Positions 35,024-47,129 of a stretch of 64,000 nt of DNA are shown piece after piece (within the stretch, counting starts at the first letter, position 1; the number at the start of each line of letters is the position of its first letter). Origin of the DNA: Eustoma russellianum (lineage: Eukaryota > Streptophyta > Magnoliopsida > Gentianales > Gentianaceae). The position numbers and the translations under genes were made by a program. Location of the stretch: contig AP025054.1 in the NCBI GenBank assembly GCA_036186865.1, forward strand, positions 22,639,563-22,703,562. The letters run 5' to 3'. The notes below the pieces were generated by a model that was given only the letters and a program-made list of their open reading frames with translations, was not told where the DNA came from and did not search any database.

Positions 35024-38000
35024 TGTAGAGAAAAAGGGGTTTGAGTGATTTTCAAATACATGATTTAAATGTGCACAAAAACGAACATAGCATAAACGTG
35101 CATGATATATATACATGTATGCATCATACATTGCTATTACTTGCCTTATTTAGCTTATATATTATGTTGCCGTACTAACGAGCCATGAAGCATTAAAGCT
35201 TACATCATATGGCAAACATTTGTTGTGTTTATACTATTTTCAGGTGCCACCATTAATGAACTAAACTAGTTCATTAAGTGAAGTACTTAGTTTAATAAAC
35301 TAAGTAGTTCATTAAAGGAAGCTACATTTGGAAAAGGCACAAAGGCAACAAGGCTAAGGAAGGAAAGTCTTCTCCTCCTCCTTTTCATTAAATATACACG
35401 CCACACATGTATATAAATATATATTTTCAGATTTTTTAAATAAAGACACATACACATGTATTCCAACGTACTACCGATACGTTATATATTTTACGTACGT
35501 ACGTTAACGTCACACCACTATACTTAACTCATATTTATGAGTATATTCAGGTCTTATATCATGTGATATAAGATATGGTGATGACAAATTAAATACGACA
35601 CGATAAAAGGTTCAAAACCGAAATTTGTCGTATCGGGCGAATACCGAAACTTCGCCAACGTGTCACGTACTTGCCATAAATAAATGGCCAGCCCCTATAC
35701 TTCAAAAATCATCATAAATTTCGTTCCATACATGATATTTTCAGCCAAAAATACTTTCCATGTTGGCACACACAAATTACTCCACATTAAGGCCAAAATG
35801 TGAAGATTCCAAGTTTAATTTTGTCAAATGCTAATGGTACCACTTTAAACCAGCCAAGTGCTGAGATTTAAAGTATATATTATATATATATTATGTATAA
35901 CATAATATATATTACATGTGCAAAAGTTGGAATTTAAATTAGAGAAAAATCAGGTAATCGATAAATATCGAAAATTCGGTTTTCTACGCACACAACACAT
36001 GGAACGTTTTTGGTACAACATGTGACACATATCTAGACACTTTTTACATATGATATACATCTTAAATTGTTCTAGAAAATTAAATTAAGGGCTGATTGGA
36101 ATATAACATGTGTGTATTAATAAGTGTGCATTACTTTACAAAGTTAGCAAAATTAAATTTCAGCACATTCACATCCTCATTCCAACGTCTACACCAGCTG
36201 TTTTGGAGCATATTTAGAGCCTTGTTGGCATATTGATTGGTCAAGGATCAATCATACAATGTTGATGAATTGAAGAGAAAAGCTACAAATGGTAAGAATT
36301 CAACATATATCTCTCTTATGTCACATGCTGAAAATTTCAGCATACTACACACAAGCTGGCCGAAATTTTGCTCTTCAATGTGAGATATTTTGTCATCTTT
36401 TATTATGTGATTGATTAGAAGAATAAATGGAAAGGTTTTGAATATTATTTAATTAAATAAATGGTGATATTTTGTATATCACACATGCTGAAAACTTTTC
36501 AGCATGTGTACAACCTTGTGGCCGAATTTGAGAGCCAAAATGTGTCCAAGTTCATTTCTTATTTGGTAGAAATACTTACCATGAATTGTTGATTCATTCT
36601 TATAATGAAAAATCAAAGAATATTTGGCATTATTTTTGAAAGAAAAGGAATGTTGCACATGCTGAATTTTCAGCATGGCAAGACTACTAATGGCCGAATT
36701 TTTGCCTTGTGTAGGAAGGATTTTTTGTCTTGAAAGTTATGTGATGTATCTCTTGATTTATGGAAGGTATTGTGTGATGATTTTGGCACATGGTTAAGTG
36801 TGATTTTCAGATTTTTTTCCAAGTCATCATGATGACAACGTTGAACCAATAAGGAGGTGCCAAGTAAGCGAAGACTAAATGATCATCCAATAAGAAGATG
36901 CCAAGTAAGCAAGACATTGTCACAATGATATCTTACACTCTCTCAAGGACTTAAAAGATAATTTTCAAGAGGGGAGACACACCATAGGGGGACGGCTGCA
37001 TCATTAAAAAAGAAAAGAAGAGAGCAAACAATACAAGGCCAAGCATTGCAAAATCAAAAAGATCAAAAGTGTTCTAGCCTTCTTCTTCTACATTCTCTTT
37101 CTTTCTTTCTTCTTGTAAGCCTATTGTATTCATATCTTTCAATCTTGAATAGGCTTAAGATAGACCACCACACATTCCATATCTTTGTAAAAGATTGATC
37201 AAGGTGTGATCAATCTTCATTCTTGTGAGGTGGTGGTGTTCGTGCAAATTGTACTTGTCATACAAGATTTGTAAAGGGTTGGAGTTAAGGTGTAACTCTA
37301 TCAACCCTGCAGTAAGGTGTACTGCGTGTGTGTGATTAGTGTGAACCAAGGAAGGTGTTCCTTGAAGACTGGAGTAGGTTGTTTATAACCGAACCAGTAT
37401 AAAATTCTTGGTACCATTTACCTTCTGCATTTACTTTTCAGTTACTGCACTGTTTACCCTTCCTGTTCGCATTCGTAAAAATAGTAAACGGTTTTCAAAA
37501 ATCACAAACATTTCCAGAAATATACCCACACGTTCTAGGGTTAATTTGACACAAGTTTCAACCCTTTTGGATAAGTATAAGTCGATCAAACATCAAACGA
37601 TCTGAGACTAGTACAGTCTGATTTTCAGACTTGCAAAGGTTGAGACTTTGATTGTAGTTGACCTACTTCCCAAAAGAATTTTGCTAAACTGTTTCAACCC
37701 AATTAAATATAGTATATAAGGAGTTATTGGTCAAATTTTCAGAGCATTTGGAAGTTCACACAAATAGGAATAAATTTTTCAAAACCGACTACCGTTTCTG
37801 GCAGATTCGCACAATCTGATTACCAACGGTTTTTGAAGGGGTTAAAGGTTGAATTTTAATTTAAAATTTTTAGGGGACCCTCATAACATCTGAGGCTAAG
37901 TTCTCTCAAAATTTCATAATTTTTGGAGACCTCTAATCTGGTTTTAAAAACGTTTTAAAACTGGTCCTGAAAACAGAAACTGTTTTCAGAACTTGAATTG

Positions 38001-38087
38001 TTCAAGTTTAAAGAAATTTTAAAAACCACATTTTCCGCATCCACTATTCAACCCCCTCCCTTCTAGTGGTGCATTGCAGATCCTACA
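35024..38087 (+). repeat. 5' LTR of the Sirevirus-like element (3064 bp)
   Basis: TGTAGAGAAAAAGG...GATCCTACA. It contains a palindrome cluster (35253-35315), three hairpins of the ATGCTGAAA/TTTCAGCAT type (36325-36343, 36481-36509, 36658-36677), and TA-rich palindromic stretches near 35870-35915. Frames in it are not coding. Confidence 0.95.
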
Positions 38088-38089
38088 AT

Positions 38090-38101
38090 TGGTATCAGAG
38101 T
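38090..38101 (+). other. Primer binding site (initiator tRNA-Met type)
   Basis: TGGTATCAGAGT, two bases after the LTR; matches the TGGTATCAGAGC standard except for the last base. Confidence 0.88.
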
Positions 38102-38141
38102 GCAGGAACATTCACTTCAAAGAATCCAACGATTCAGTGCG

Positions 38142-40106
38142 ATGGCAACCACAACCGTGCAAGAAGGAATGTCAACTGTAAGGTCTCCTTTTTTCGACGG
38201 TGAGTCTTTTATTCAATGGAAATTAAGAATGAAACTTTTTCTTATGGCTATTGATATTGATCTATGGTCCATCATAGAAGACGGTCCATTTGTTCCTACT
38301 AAGACGTCAATTATTGATGGTGTCACAATAGAGGTTACAAAAACGAAACAAGAATACACTAGTGATGACAAAAAGAAGTTGAGTATGAATGCTAAAGCCA
38401 TGCAACTACTATTAAACGGCCTAAGTAAAAGTGAGGCTAGTTACGTGTCTAATTGTTCTAGTGCTCAAGAGATGTGGCATATTCTTGAAATGAAACATGA
38501 AGGGACTAGCCAAGTAAAGGAGTCCAAAATCAATATGCTTATGTCCACACTTGAGTCCTTTAAATTATTGCCAAATGAGTCTATTGTTGAAATGGATTTA
38601 CGCTTGACTAACATTTACAATTCTCTTGAGTCTCTTGGCAAAGCCTTCACTATGCAGGAAAAGGTACAAAAGGTCTTGCGAAGCCTTCCATCCGAGTGGG
38701 ACCCTAAAGTAACGGCCATAGAAGAAAGCAAAGAGACCAAATCGATTAAAATGGAAGAACTAATCGGATCACTTAAGGTATATGAAAACAAACTTGCCTT
38801 AAGACATTCTGAGTCCATTTCTAATAATGATAGGGTTATAGCATTTAAATCAAATGAATACGTCATAGATGATAGTGACACAGATTCCGATGACGGGGAC
38901 TTAATCACAATGGCTAAAAGATTAAGAAAAATATTGAGAAAATCGATTAAACATAAGTCTACCTCATCTAAGGATCATAAAAATAAAAATAAGGAAATAA
39001 AGTGCTATGAATGCGGCAAACTTGGACATTTATCATATGACTGCCCTAATAAAGAAAAACAAACAAACAAATACCCTGACAAGGATTGGAACAAGAATAG
39101 ACTCGTCTCAGAACCTAAGCAAAGGAAAAGAGCATTCAAAGCCTTCACTTGGAGTGACACATCCGACTCTGAGACTGATGATACGGAAGAACACAAGGCA
39201 CAAGTATGCTTTACATCTAAAGCATCAAATGAGGTATCTTCCGACTCTGATTCCGATTCTGAATGTTCATATGATGATTTATTTAGTCAATATTTAGAAT
39301 TGCATAAGTTTTCAAAGACTCTTGCAAAAGAAAAGAAGCGATTAATTGAAGACAAGAAATTGTTAGAATCTTCTAACAAAGATCTTGTGTCTCAATTAAA
39401 CGATTCAAAAGAAGAGTCGTCATGCATTATAAATTCATTAAAATCTGAAATTTCATAATTGTCATCAGAGAACATTGAATTGAAATCCGAGATTTCAAAC
39501 TTGAAATCAAGGAATGCGCATGTAGAGAAAAAGGTGAAACAATTTGATACAGGATCCAACATGCTAGATCGCATTATTTTATCACAAAAACATGACAGTG
39601 ATAAAACTGGATTAGGATACAGCGAGACAAACGAAGCATCATCTAAACCATCCAAGTTTGTTTTGTCTAAGAAAGTAGACACATCAAAGGCATACGTAGC
39701 GCCTAAAATAAAGCAAAAATCTCCTCTCCCCACATCTCGTCATATCACTTCTTCATCTCATATGAAGTATAATTATGTGCCGTATAAATATAAGAAGAAG
39801 ACTAGTACACCATTTATCTCATCTCATCGTGCTTCTTATCATACAAAGAGAAATTACATGTCATATAGAAAGCCACTGATGCATATGCGACATTCATATC
39901 ATAAAAATGCATCTAGATCACTCCCCGTGCATGCAAACCAAAAACGAAAACCATACTATATGCATGATGGGATTCTTGGCCAAAGGCCAAACGCATTTGC
40001 CCCCAACGGATACTATGTTGCATTTTCATCATCTTTCTCACCTTTTGGAAGACCTAGAAAGGTCACCCAAATTTGGGTACCAAAAGGGACATTTTCAAAG
40101 GGTTAA
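38142..40106 (+). pseudogene. Sirevirus-like Gag, one in-frame stop
   Basis: Starts MATTTVQEGMSTVRSPFFDG at 38142, 55 bases after the LTR. A single TAA at 39456-39458 interrupts an otherwise continuous 654-codon frame to 40106; it can be derived from CAA by one C-to-T change. The N-terminal half is the copia Gag domain (UBN2 type: FIQWKLRMKLFLMAIDIDLW, EMWHILEMKHEGTSQVKESK). A zinc knuckle CYECGKLGHLSYDC lies near codon 300. An acidic Ser/Asp segment (SSDSDSDSECSYDD) and a coiled-coil stretch around the stop follow. The C-terminus is Tyr/His/Lys-rich and ends in TQIWVPKG, a motif that in Sireviruses stands between Gag and the protease. The frame stops just there, so pol is cleanly missing. 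It could still supply particle protein if the stop is read through; that is speculation. Confidence 0.88.
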
Positions 40107-40186
40107 ATAAATAACCCTTACGAACGCACATATATGAAATGCATAATTTTTTCTTTACATGCATCTTTTGATTTGCTTTCCAAAAT

Positions 40187-40360
40187 AAAGGGGGAGAGAA
40201 AGCATGATTTAAGGGGGAGAGAGATACTGATTGCATAAATCAAGGGGGAGCGGACTCGAAATTTAAATTTTGAATTTTGAATTTATGCATAATTGAAGGG
40301 GGAGCGATAGGATTTAAATCATGAGTATAGGTTATTTGAAAATCATCAAAAGGGGGAGAT
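40187..40360 (+). other. Five repeated polypurine motifs before the 3' LTR
   Basis: AAGGGGGAG occurs at about 40188, 40211, 40242, 40296 and 40350, the last directly before the LTR (AAAAGGGGGAGAT). Multiple copies of the polypurine tract have been described for Sireviruses. Confidence 0.85.
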
Positions 40361-43300
40361 TGTAGAGAAAAAGGGGTTTGAGTGATTTGCAAATACATGA
40401 TTTAAATGTGCACAAAAACGAACATAGCATAAACGTGCATGATATATATACATGTATGCATCATACATTGCTATTACTTGCCTTATTTAGCTTATATATT
40501 ATGTTGCCGTACTAACGAGCCATGAAGCATTAAAGCTTACATCATATGGCAAACATTTGTTGTGTTTATACTATTTTCAGGTGCCACCATTAATGAACTA
40601 AACTAGTTCATTAAGTGAAGTACTTAGTTTAATAAACTAAGTAGTTCATTAAAGGAAGCTACATTTGGAAAAGGCACAAAGGCAACAAGGCTAAGGAAGG
40701 AAAGTCTTCTCCTCCTCCTTTTCATTAAATATACACGCCACACATGTATATAAATATACATTTTCAGATTTTTGAAATAAAGGCACATACACATGTATTC
40801 CAACGTACTACCGACACGTTATATATTTTACGTACGTACGTTAACGTCACACCACTATACTTAACTCATATTTATGAGTATATTCAGGTCTTATATCATG
40901 TGATATAAGATATGGTGATGAAAAATTAAATACGACACGATAAAAGGTTCAAAACCAAAATTTGTCGTATCGGGCGAATACCGAAACTTCGCCAACGTGT
41001 CACGTACTTGCCATAAATAAATGGCCAGCCCCTATACTTCAAAAATCATCATAAATTTCGTTCCATACATGATATTTTCAGCCAAAAATACTTTCCATGT
41101 AGGCACACACAAATTACTCCACATTAAGGCCAAAATGTGAAGATTCTAAATTTAATTTTGTCAAATGCTAATGGTACCACTTTAAACCAGCCAAGTGCTG
41201 AGATTTAAAGTATATATTATATATATTATGTATAACATAATATATATAACATGTGTAAAAGTTGGAATTTAAATTAGAGAAAAATCAGGTAATCGATAAA
41301 TATCGAAAATTCGGTTTTCTACGCACACAACACATGGAACGTTTTTGGTACAACATGTGACACGTATCTGGACACTTTTTACATATGATATACATCTTAA
41401 AGTGTTCTAGAAAATTAAATTAAGGGCTGATTGGAATATAACATGTGTGTATTAATAAGTGTGCATTATTTTACAAAGTTAGCAAAAATAAATTTCAGCA
41501 CATTCACATCCTCATTCCAACGTCTACACCAGCTGTTTTGGAGCATATTTAGAGCCTTGTTGGCATATTGATTGGTCAAGGATCAATCATACAATGTTGA
41601 TGAATTGAAGAGAAAAGCTACAAATGGTAAGAATTCAACATATATCTCTCTTATGTCACATGCTGAAAATTTCAGCATACTACACACAAGCTGGCCGAAA
41701 TTTTGCTCTTCAATGTGAGATATTTTGTCATCTTTTATTATGTGATTGATTAGAAGAATAAATGGAAAGGTTTTGAATATTATTTAATTAAATAAATGGT
41801 GATATTTTGTATATCACACATGCTGAAAACTTTTCAGCATGTGTACAACCTTGTGGCCGAATTTGAGAGCCAAAATGTGTCCAAGTTCATTTCTTATTTG
41901 GTAGCAATACTTACCATGAATTGTTGATTCATTCTTATAATGAAAAATCAAAGAATATTTGGCATTATTTTTGAAAGAAAAGGAATGTTGCACATGCTGA
42001 ATTTTCAGCATGGCAAGACTACTAATGGCCGAATTTTTGCCTTGTGTAGGAAGGATTTTTTGTCTTGAAAGTTATGTGATGTATCTCTTGATTTATGGAA
42101 GGTATTGTGTGATGATTTTGGCACATGGTTAAGTGTGATTTTCAGATTTTTTTCCAAGTCATCATGATGACAACGTTGAACCAATAAGGAGGTGCCAAGT
42201 AAGCGAAGACTAAATGATCATCCAATAAGAAGATGCCAAGTAAGCAAGACATTGTCACAATGATGTCTTACACTCTCTCAAGGACTTAAAAGATAATTTT
42301 CAAGAGGGGAGACACACCATAGGGGGACGGCTGCATCATTAAAAAAGAAAAGAAGAGAGCAAACAATACAAGGCCAAGCATTGCAAAATCAAAAAGATCA
42401 AAAGTGTTCTAGCCTTCTTCTTCTACATTCTCTTTCTTTCTTTCTTCTTGTAAGCCTATTGTATTCATATCTTTCAATCTTGAATAGGCTTAAGATAGAC
42501 CACCACATATTCCATATCTTTGTAAAAGATTGATCAAGGTGTGAGCAATCTTCATTCTTGCGAGGTGGTGGTGTTCGTGCAAATTGTACTTGTCATACAA
42601 GGTTTGTAAAGGGTTGGAGTTAAGGTGTAACTCTATCAACCCTGCGGTAAGGTGTACTGTGTGTGTATGATTAGTGTGAACCAAGGAATGTGTTCCTTGA
42701 AGACTGCAGTAGGTTGTTTATAACCGAACCAGTATAAAATTCTTGGTGACATTTACTTTCTGCATTTACTTTTCAGTTACTGCACTGTTTACCCTTCTTG
42801 TTCGCATCTGTAAAAATAGTAAACGGTTTTCAAAAATCACAAAAATTTCCAGAAATATACTCACACGTTCTAGGGTTAATTTGGAATAAGTTTTAACCCT
42901 TTTGGATAAGTATAAGTCGATCAAACATCAAAAGATCTGAGACTAGTGCAGTCTGATTTTCAGACTTGCAAAGGTTGAGACTTTGATTGTAGTTGACCTA
43001 CTTCCCAAAAGAATTTTGCTAAACAGTTTCAACCCAATTAAATATAGTATATAAGGAGTTATTGGTCAAATTTTCAGAGCATTTGGACGTTCACACAAAT
43101 AGGAATAAATTTTTTAAAACCGACTACCGTTTATGGCAGATTCGCACAATCTGATTACCAATGGTTTTTGAAGGGGTTAAAGGTTGAATTTTAATTTGAA
43201 ATTTTTAGGGGACCCTCATAACATCTGAGGCTAAGTTCTCTCAAAATTGCATAATTTTTGGAGACCTCTAATCTAGTTTTAAAAACGTTTTAAAACTGGT

Positions 43301-43419
43301 CCTGAAAACAGAAACTGTTTTCAGAACTTGAATTGTTCAAGTTTAAAGAAATTTTAAAAACCACATTTTCCGCACCCACTATTCAACCCCCCTTCTAGTG
43401 GTGCCTTGCAGATCCTACC
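40361..43419 (+). repeat. 3' LTR of the Sirevirus-like element (3059 bp)
   Basis: Close copy of 35024-38087. The terminal base is C (CCTACC) where the other LTR has A (CCTACA). Hairpins at 41660-41678, 41816-41844 and 41993-42012. Confidence 0.95.
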
Positions 43420-43424
43420 GTATA

Positions 43425-43949
43425 TATGCATACAGATCTGTTCTATGAATTAACTAGCCTAGTGTAGGCCATGTGCAATCTCTGCACCAATCTCCATATC
43501 CATATTAAGAGGATTCACTACAGATGTATTATTTTCTTCCAAGCTTGTGCAGCCGCCCACTTAAGTGTCGGGTTTTATTTGGTTACCATGGTCTGGTTGT
43601 GCATGTTGAAGTTGTGGTACTGGAGATGGACGAGGCTGCGTGGTTGTATTTGCATCCTTCAGCATGTGCAGCCTTATTGTTTGTGATGTCTTCTAGTGGC
43701 CTTTACATCAAAGACCGAGATCCCGATGGACGTGGTAAGGTAGGCCAATTCTTATCTTGCCAATCAATTGCCCCATTCTTGGACGTATCTTTTGATGATG
43801 GTTTCACTTCCTTTTGTCGGCGTTTGGTGGTGCTTAATGGCAGGGGATTAGGTTGAAATTTAACTTTGCTAGGCCCTGAGTCATGTAAATTCCGAAGCTC
43901 AGTAACAAGCGTATTTGGGGCAAAATACTATCCTCGTTAATTTCACATT
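43425..43949 (-). pseudogene. Middle piece of the split LINE (end of ORF1, inter-ORF region)
   Basis: Lies between the GTATA and GGGTA target duplications and belongs to the LINE by position. On the minus strand it continues ORF1 from 52255 for a short way and leads to the endonuclease start at 35023. A plus-strand frame at 43524-43856 has no similarity I can recognise and is treated as chance. Confidence 0.72.
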
Positions 43950-43954
43950 GGGTA

Positions 43955-45587
43955 TGTTATACCCGCATGGTTTTAAAAAAAAACATAAATATTTAAAATA
44001 GTCAAATCTTATCCCTTCTCCTTAATTAACTTTTTAATCCCCCAATCTCTCATTTTAACATATCCTTAACCCTAATCTCTCTCTCTCTCTCTTCTAGCGG
44101 CTGCCTTCCTCTTCCCTCTCTCCCAATCAAAAAATTTCGACCATAGGAGACAAGGAAAAAGAGGGATCTTTGATCCAAGGATTCAAGAGGAGGGAGATCA
44201 CAACGCCAACATCATCACGCTCTCGTATATCTATCAATTCTTGCTAGGATCGAGGTAGGTGCATACTATTTATTCCCTCAAAACGGTATGAAGATTTGCA
44301 TAGGCAAAATGGTATTTTTACGTGTTGCTGTTGTTTTAATTCTCGTACAATCGTGATCTTAATGATGTGCTCCAACATGTCTATTTTCCGTTATATGTTT
44401 CTTGATGTCAACGTGATCTTGTTGATGCATCTTTCTTTGTGGTGATAGGATGTCATTATATATGTATGGAAGTATGTGTGGTGGGATTTTGGAATGGTAT
44501 TGTTGAATGGACTGCAGGAATTTCAGAATGGAGATTCTGAAATACGGAGACATCGATCGATCGATGTCTAGCAACTGAGGGATCGATGTGTCTCAGATCG
44601 ACGTCCAGAAGTGAGGGTTCAATGTACCTCAGAAGTACATCGATCGGTCGACGTCAACTGAGTGAGGGTTCGATGTGTCTCAGTTGGACGTCGATCGATC
44701 GACGTCAGGGGATGACATCCAACTGTTTTCTTTCCCTTTCTCTTGCATTCATGGCACGTGCATTTGCATGAGGTATACTGCGTCTATAGGGCGTGGGTAT
44801 CGAGATGACTTACCGTGTCTATAGGGCACTGGGGTCATGAGACATACTGCGTCTATAGGGCGTGGGTGTCCAAACGGCAAGTGGTGGCTAGAGACCATGA
44901 CGCTGGATTTAGGACCTGGGGGCATGCATTACATATAGGTTTAGGGACATACTGTGTGACATGATTCTCATTGCGCGTGACACGTTATTTGAGCATGCAT
45001 CACGTACTTGCGCATGCATCTGGTGTGGATTGTTTACTTTTCCGTATAAGTCATGTCATGCTGTTTTATGTGCTACGTGCTGGTATCGTTTTGGGTATGT
45101 AAGTTTTGTATTGTTTTGAGAGGCACCTACTGGGTGATTACCATCACTCACCCCTACTACTCCAGGTGAAGCCGAGACGGAGTATGATTATGTCTTCGTT
45201 GAGGATGGGTCCGATACCGTGGAATGGGCTGAGTGACTCGTAGATATGTCTGCAGCGAGGATGGAGATGGGATTTTTATGATGTTGTTGGGGTGACACAG
45301 ACATTTTAATATTCAGTATTACTTTGAAAACAATTTCATACTTTTAAACTTAGACATTGACCTTGACTTGTAAGGCCCGGTCAGCATAGCAATAATGTCG
45401 TTATTTTCTTGATGTTTGTTGAATTCAAGTTAGTATTGTGACTTGTCGTTTCCGCGGCAAAGAAAAGGAAAACTTTTCTATGTCAGCACTGACGTGTAAT
45501 AGGTTAATGTGACGCTTTGTATTCTCCTTAGTGAGATACGGCGGGTGCACCGTTACCTAGGACGGAGCTCGGGAGCGGGGCGCTACA
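43955..45587 (+). repeat. 5' LTR of the Tekay-type element (1633 bp)
   Basis: TGTTATACCCGCATGG...GGCGCTACA. It has a CT microsatellite (about 44078-44095), perfect palindromes GACATCGATCGATCGATGTC (44549-44568) and GACGTCGATCGATCGACGTC (44687-44706), and three tandem copies of a roughly 40-bp unit with CTGCGTCTATAGGGCGTGGG (about 44775-44872). Confidence 0.95.
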
Positions 45588-45589
45588 GG

Positions 45590-45601
45590 TGGTATCAGAG
45601 C
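45590..45601 (+). other. Primer binding site (initiator tRNA-Met)
   Basis: TGGTATCAGAGC, a full match to the standard site, two bases after the LTR. Confidence 0.92.
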
Positions 45602-45851
45602 CCAGGCTTCAGATACGCCTCGGGAACGTGAAATTAGTTAATCACCCCTAGAAATAAGTGATGATCTGTTTTCAAATGAGATTTTAACTTAATTAAAATG
45701 AAGTAGACATAAGCTATGATTGGGTTTCGGGTGGTGTGTGCCGCTAGTGAGTATACATTGTAGATTACCGTTTGCCCTCCAAGTTTATATCTCTTTACGA
45801 CACTCTTGAATGCAAAATTTTGTATAACATGTTTTAACCTGTCTACAGACA

Positions 45852-47040
45852 ATGCCACCACGACGTGAACCACTAGGGAATGGACGACATAACGGAGACG
45901 AGCATCATGGGCAAGGGGCGATCCCCCAAAACCTTGCTGATACGCTAGCCAATCTGACGACCTTAATAGCTAATCAGTAGACACAGATGGCGCAACAGTA
46001 CACTCAGATTGCACAGCAACAGGCACAGATCGCTCAGATACTTCAGCAAACTCAGCAGCAACAACAACCACCGTCACCACCACCACCACAGCAAGGCTTG
46101 CGGTTCTACTACAGGGAGATGCAAAACTCCCGGATACCGATGTTCAGAGGTACCACTCGGCCTGAGGAAGCCGAGATTTGGCTCAAAAATGTGACTGAAC
46201 AGATAAGGATTATTCAGGTGCCCGCAAATCTGAAGGTAGAAACCACGACCCCGTTTCTGGAAGGGGAAGCGGAAAGATGGTGGAATGGGGTGAAGCGTAG
46301 ACTGACTCCACTAGTGACTTGGGAGCAATTTGTGGAGGAGTATAAGAAGCACTACGTTCCGGGTAGTGCTATTCAGAGAAGGATGACAGAATTCCAGATG
46401 TTGACACAAGGGTCTATGACAGTTGACCAGTACTCTGAGAAGTTTCATGAGCTGGGCCAGTATATGTCATGCATCGTGGACAACGAGGAGGCCAAGATGC
46501 TAAAGTTCCATACAGAGTTGAGTTTTCGCATCCAGCAGGCGATTGTTTGTGTAGAGGCCACCACATTCGAGGGATTACTGGAGGTATGTCGACGTGTGGA
46601 GAGAAACTTGGAGAGGGCTGCTGCACTGGAGAGACTGAAAAGACCCCGTGAGGAGTTGCAGACGGGCAAATCAGGGAGATGGCTGAAAGTGCCTCGGCGC
46701 CCTCAGTCCAGGCAACCATTTCGACCAAGACGACAGCAGAGTGCAGTGATTCAGACCCCGATGATCGAGGGTCCGACACCGACTGATGCACAGCCTGTGA
46801 GAGCTATGGCACCTGCTTCCCAGTGTACACTGTGCGGATGTTCTCACCCGGGACAGTGTTGGAAAGCTCAGCGGATGTGTTACAACTGTGGGAAGCCGGG
46901 ACATATAGCTAGAGAATGCACTGCACCTGCTCAGGTAAATCCGCAGACCCAAGCGCAGCAAGGGGGACGAGGTCGGACCAATGCTCGGGTACACGCAATG
47001 ACGGATGCAGAAGTCGAGGAGTCGGGCGACGTGGTGACGG
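45852..47040 (+). pseudogene. Gag part of the Tekay-type polyprotein, one in-frame stop
   Basis: Starts MPPRREPLGNGRHNGDEHHG at 45852. A TAG at 45978-45980 interrupts it, where a CAG (Gln) is expected in the Gln-rich stretch (AHANQ-like, then TQMAQQYTQIAQQ). The Gag domain follows: LKNVTEQIRIIQVPANLKVE, EAERWWNGVKRRL, EFQMLTQGSMTVDQY, and a CYNCGKPGHIARECTAP zinc knuckle. Without splicing the frame ends at a TAA at 47052-47054. With the segment 47041-47129 removed, it continues directly into protease. Gag forms the particle and binds the RNA. Confidence 0.9.
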
Positions 47041-47129
47041 GTACATTTATTTAAGTATTTAATTTCGAAGTTGGATTAAATTCTAGCTGTTATTGATGCA
47101 TGTTGTGTGCTAAACCGTGAACGTGGTAG
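47041..47129 (+). other. Intron-like segment 1 (89 bp) between gag and protease
   Basis: Donor ACGG|GTACATTT, acceptor GTGGTAG|GTGTG. Joining 47040 to 47130 keeps the frame (phase 1) and gives VVTGVILINKVSANVLFDSG, the usual Tekay-type approach to the protease active site. The segment contains the gag stop TAA at 47052-47054. The acceptor lacks a good pyrimidine tract, which is a weak point. Confidence 0.55.

Larger units (their letters stand above)
35024..43419 (+). mobile_element. Sirevirus-like Ty1/copia element with 3-kb LTRs, gag only
   Basis: 8396 bp, flanked by a perfect GTATA duplication (35019-35023 and 43420-43424). LTRs of 3064 and 3059 bp surround just 2.27 kb with a primer site, one gag-like frame and five AGGGGGAG purine motifs. 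No protease, integrase or RT is present, so the element is non-autonomous. Large LTRs, the tRNA-Met primer site, the gag type and the multiple purine motifs are features of Sirevirus (Maximus/SIRE) copia elements. The two LTRs differ at only a few per cent of positions by eye, so it is a fairly young insertion into the old LINE. Confidence 0.9.

Noticed and set aside
35870..35915. TA-rich palindrome in the Sirevirus-like LTR as a special element
   Set aside because: Low-complexity TATATA sequence with length changes between the two LTRs.
43524..43856. A 110-codon plus-strand frame that might be a gene
   Set aside because: It lies wholly inside the split LINE, opposite to its coding strand, with no recognisable motif.
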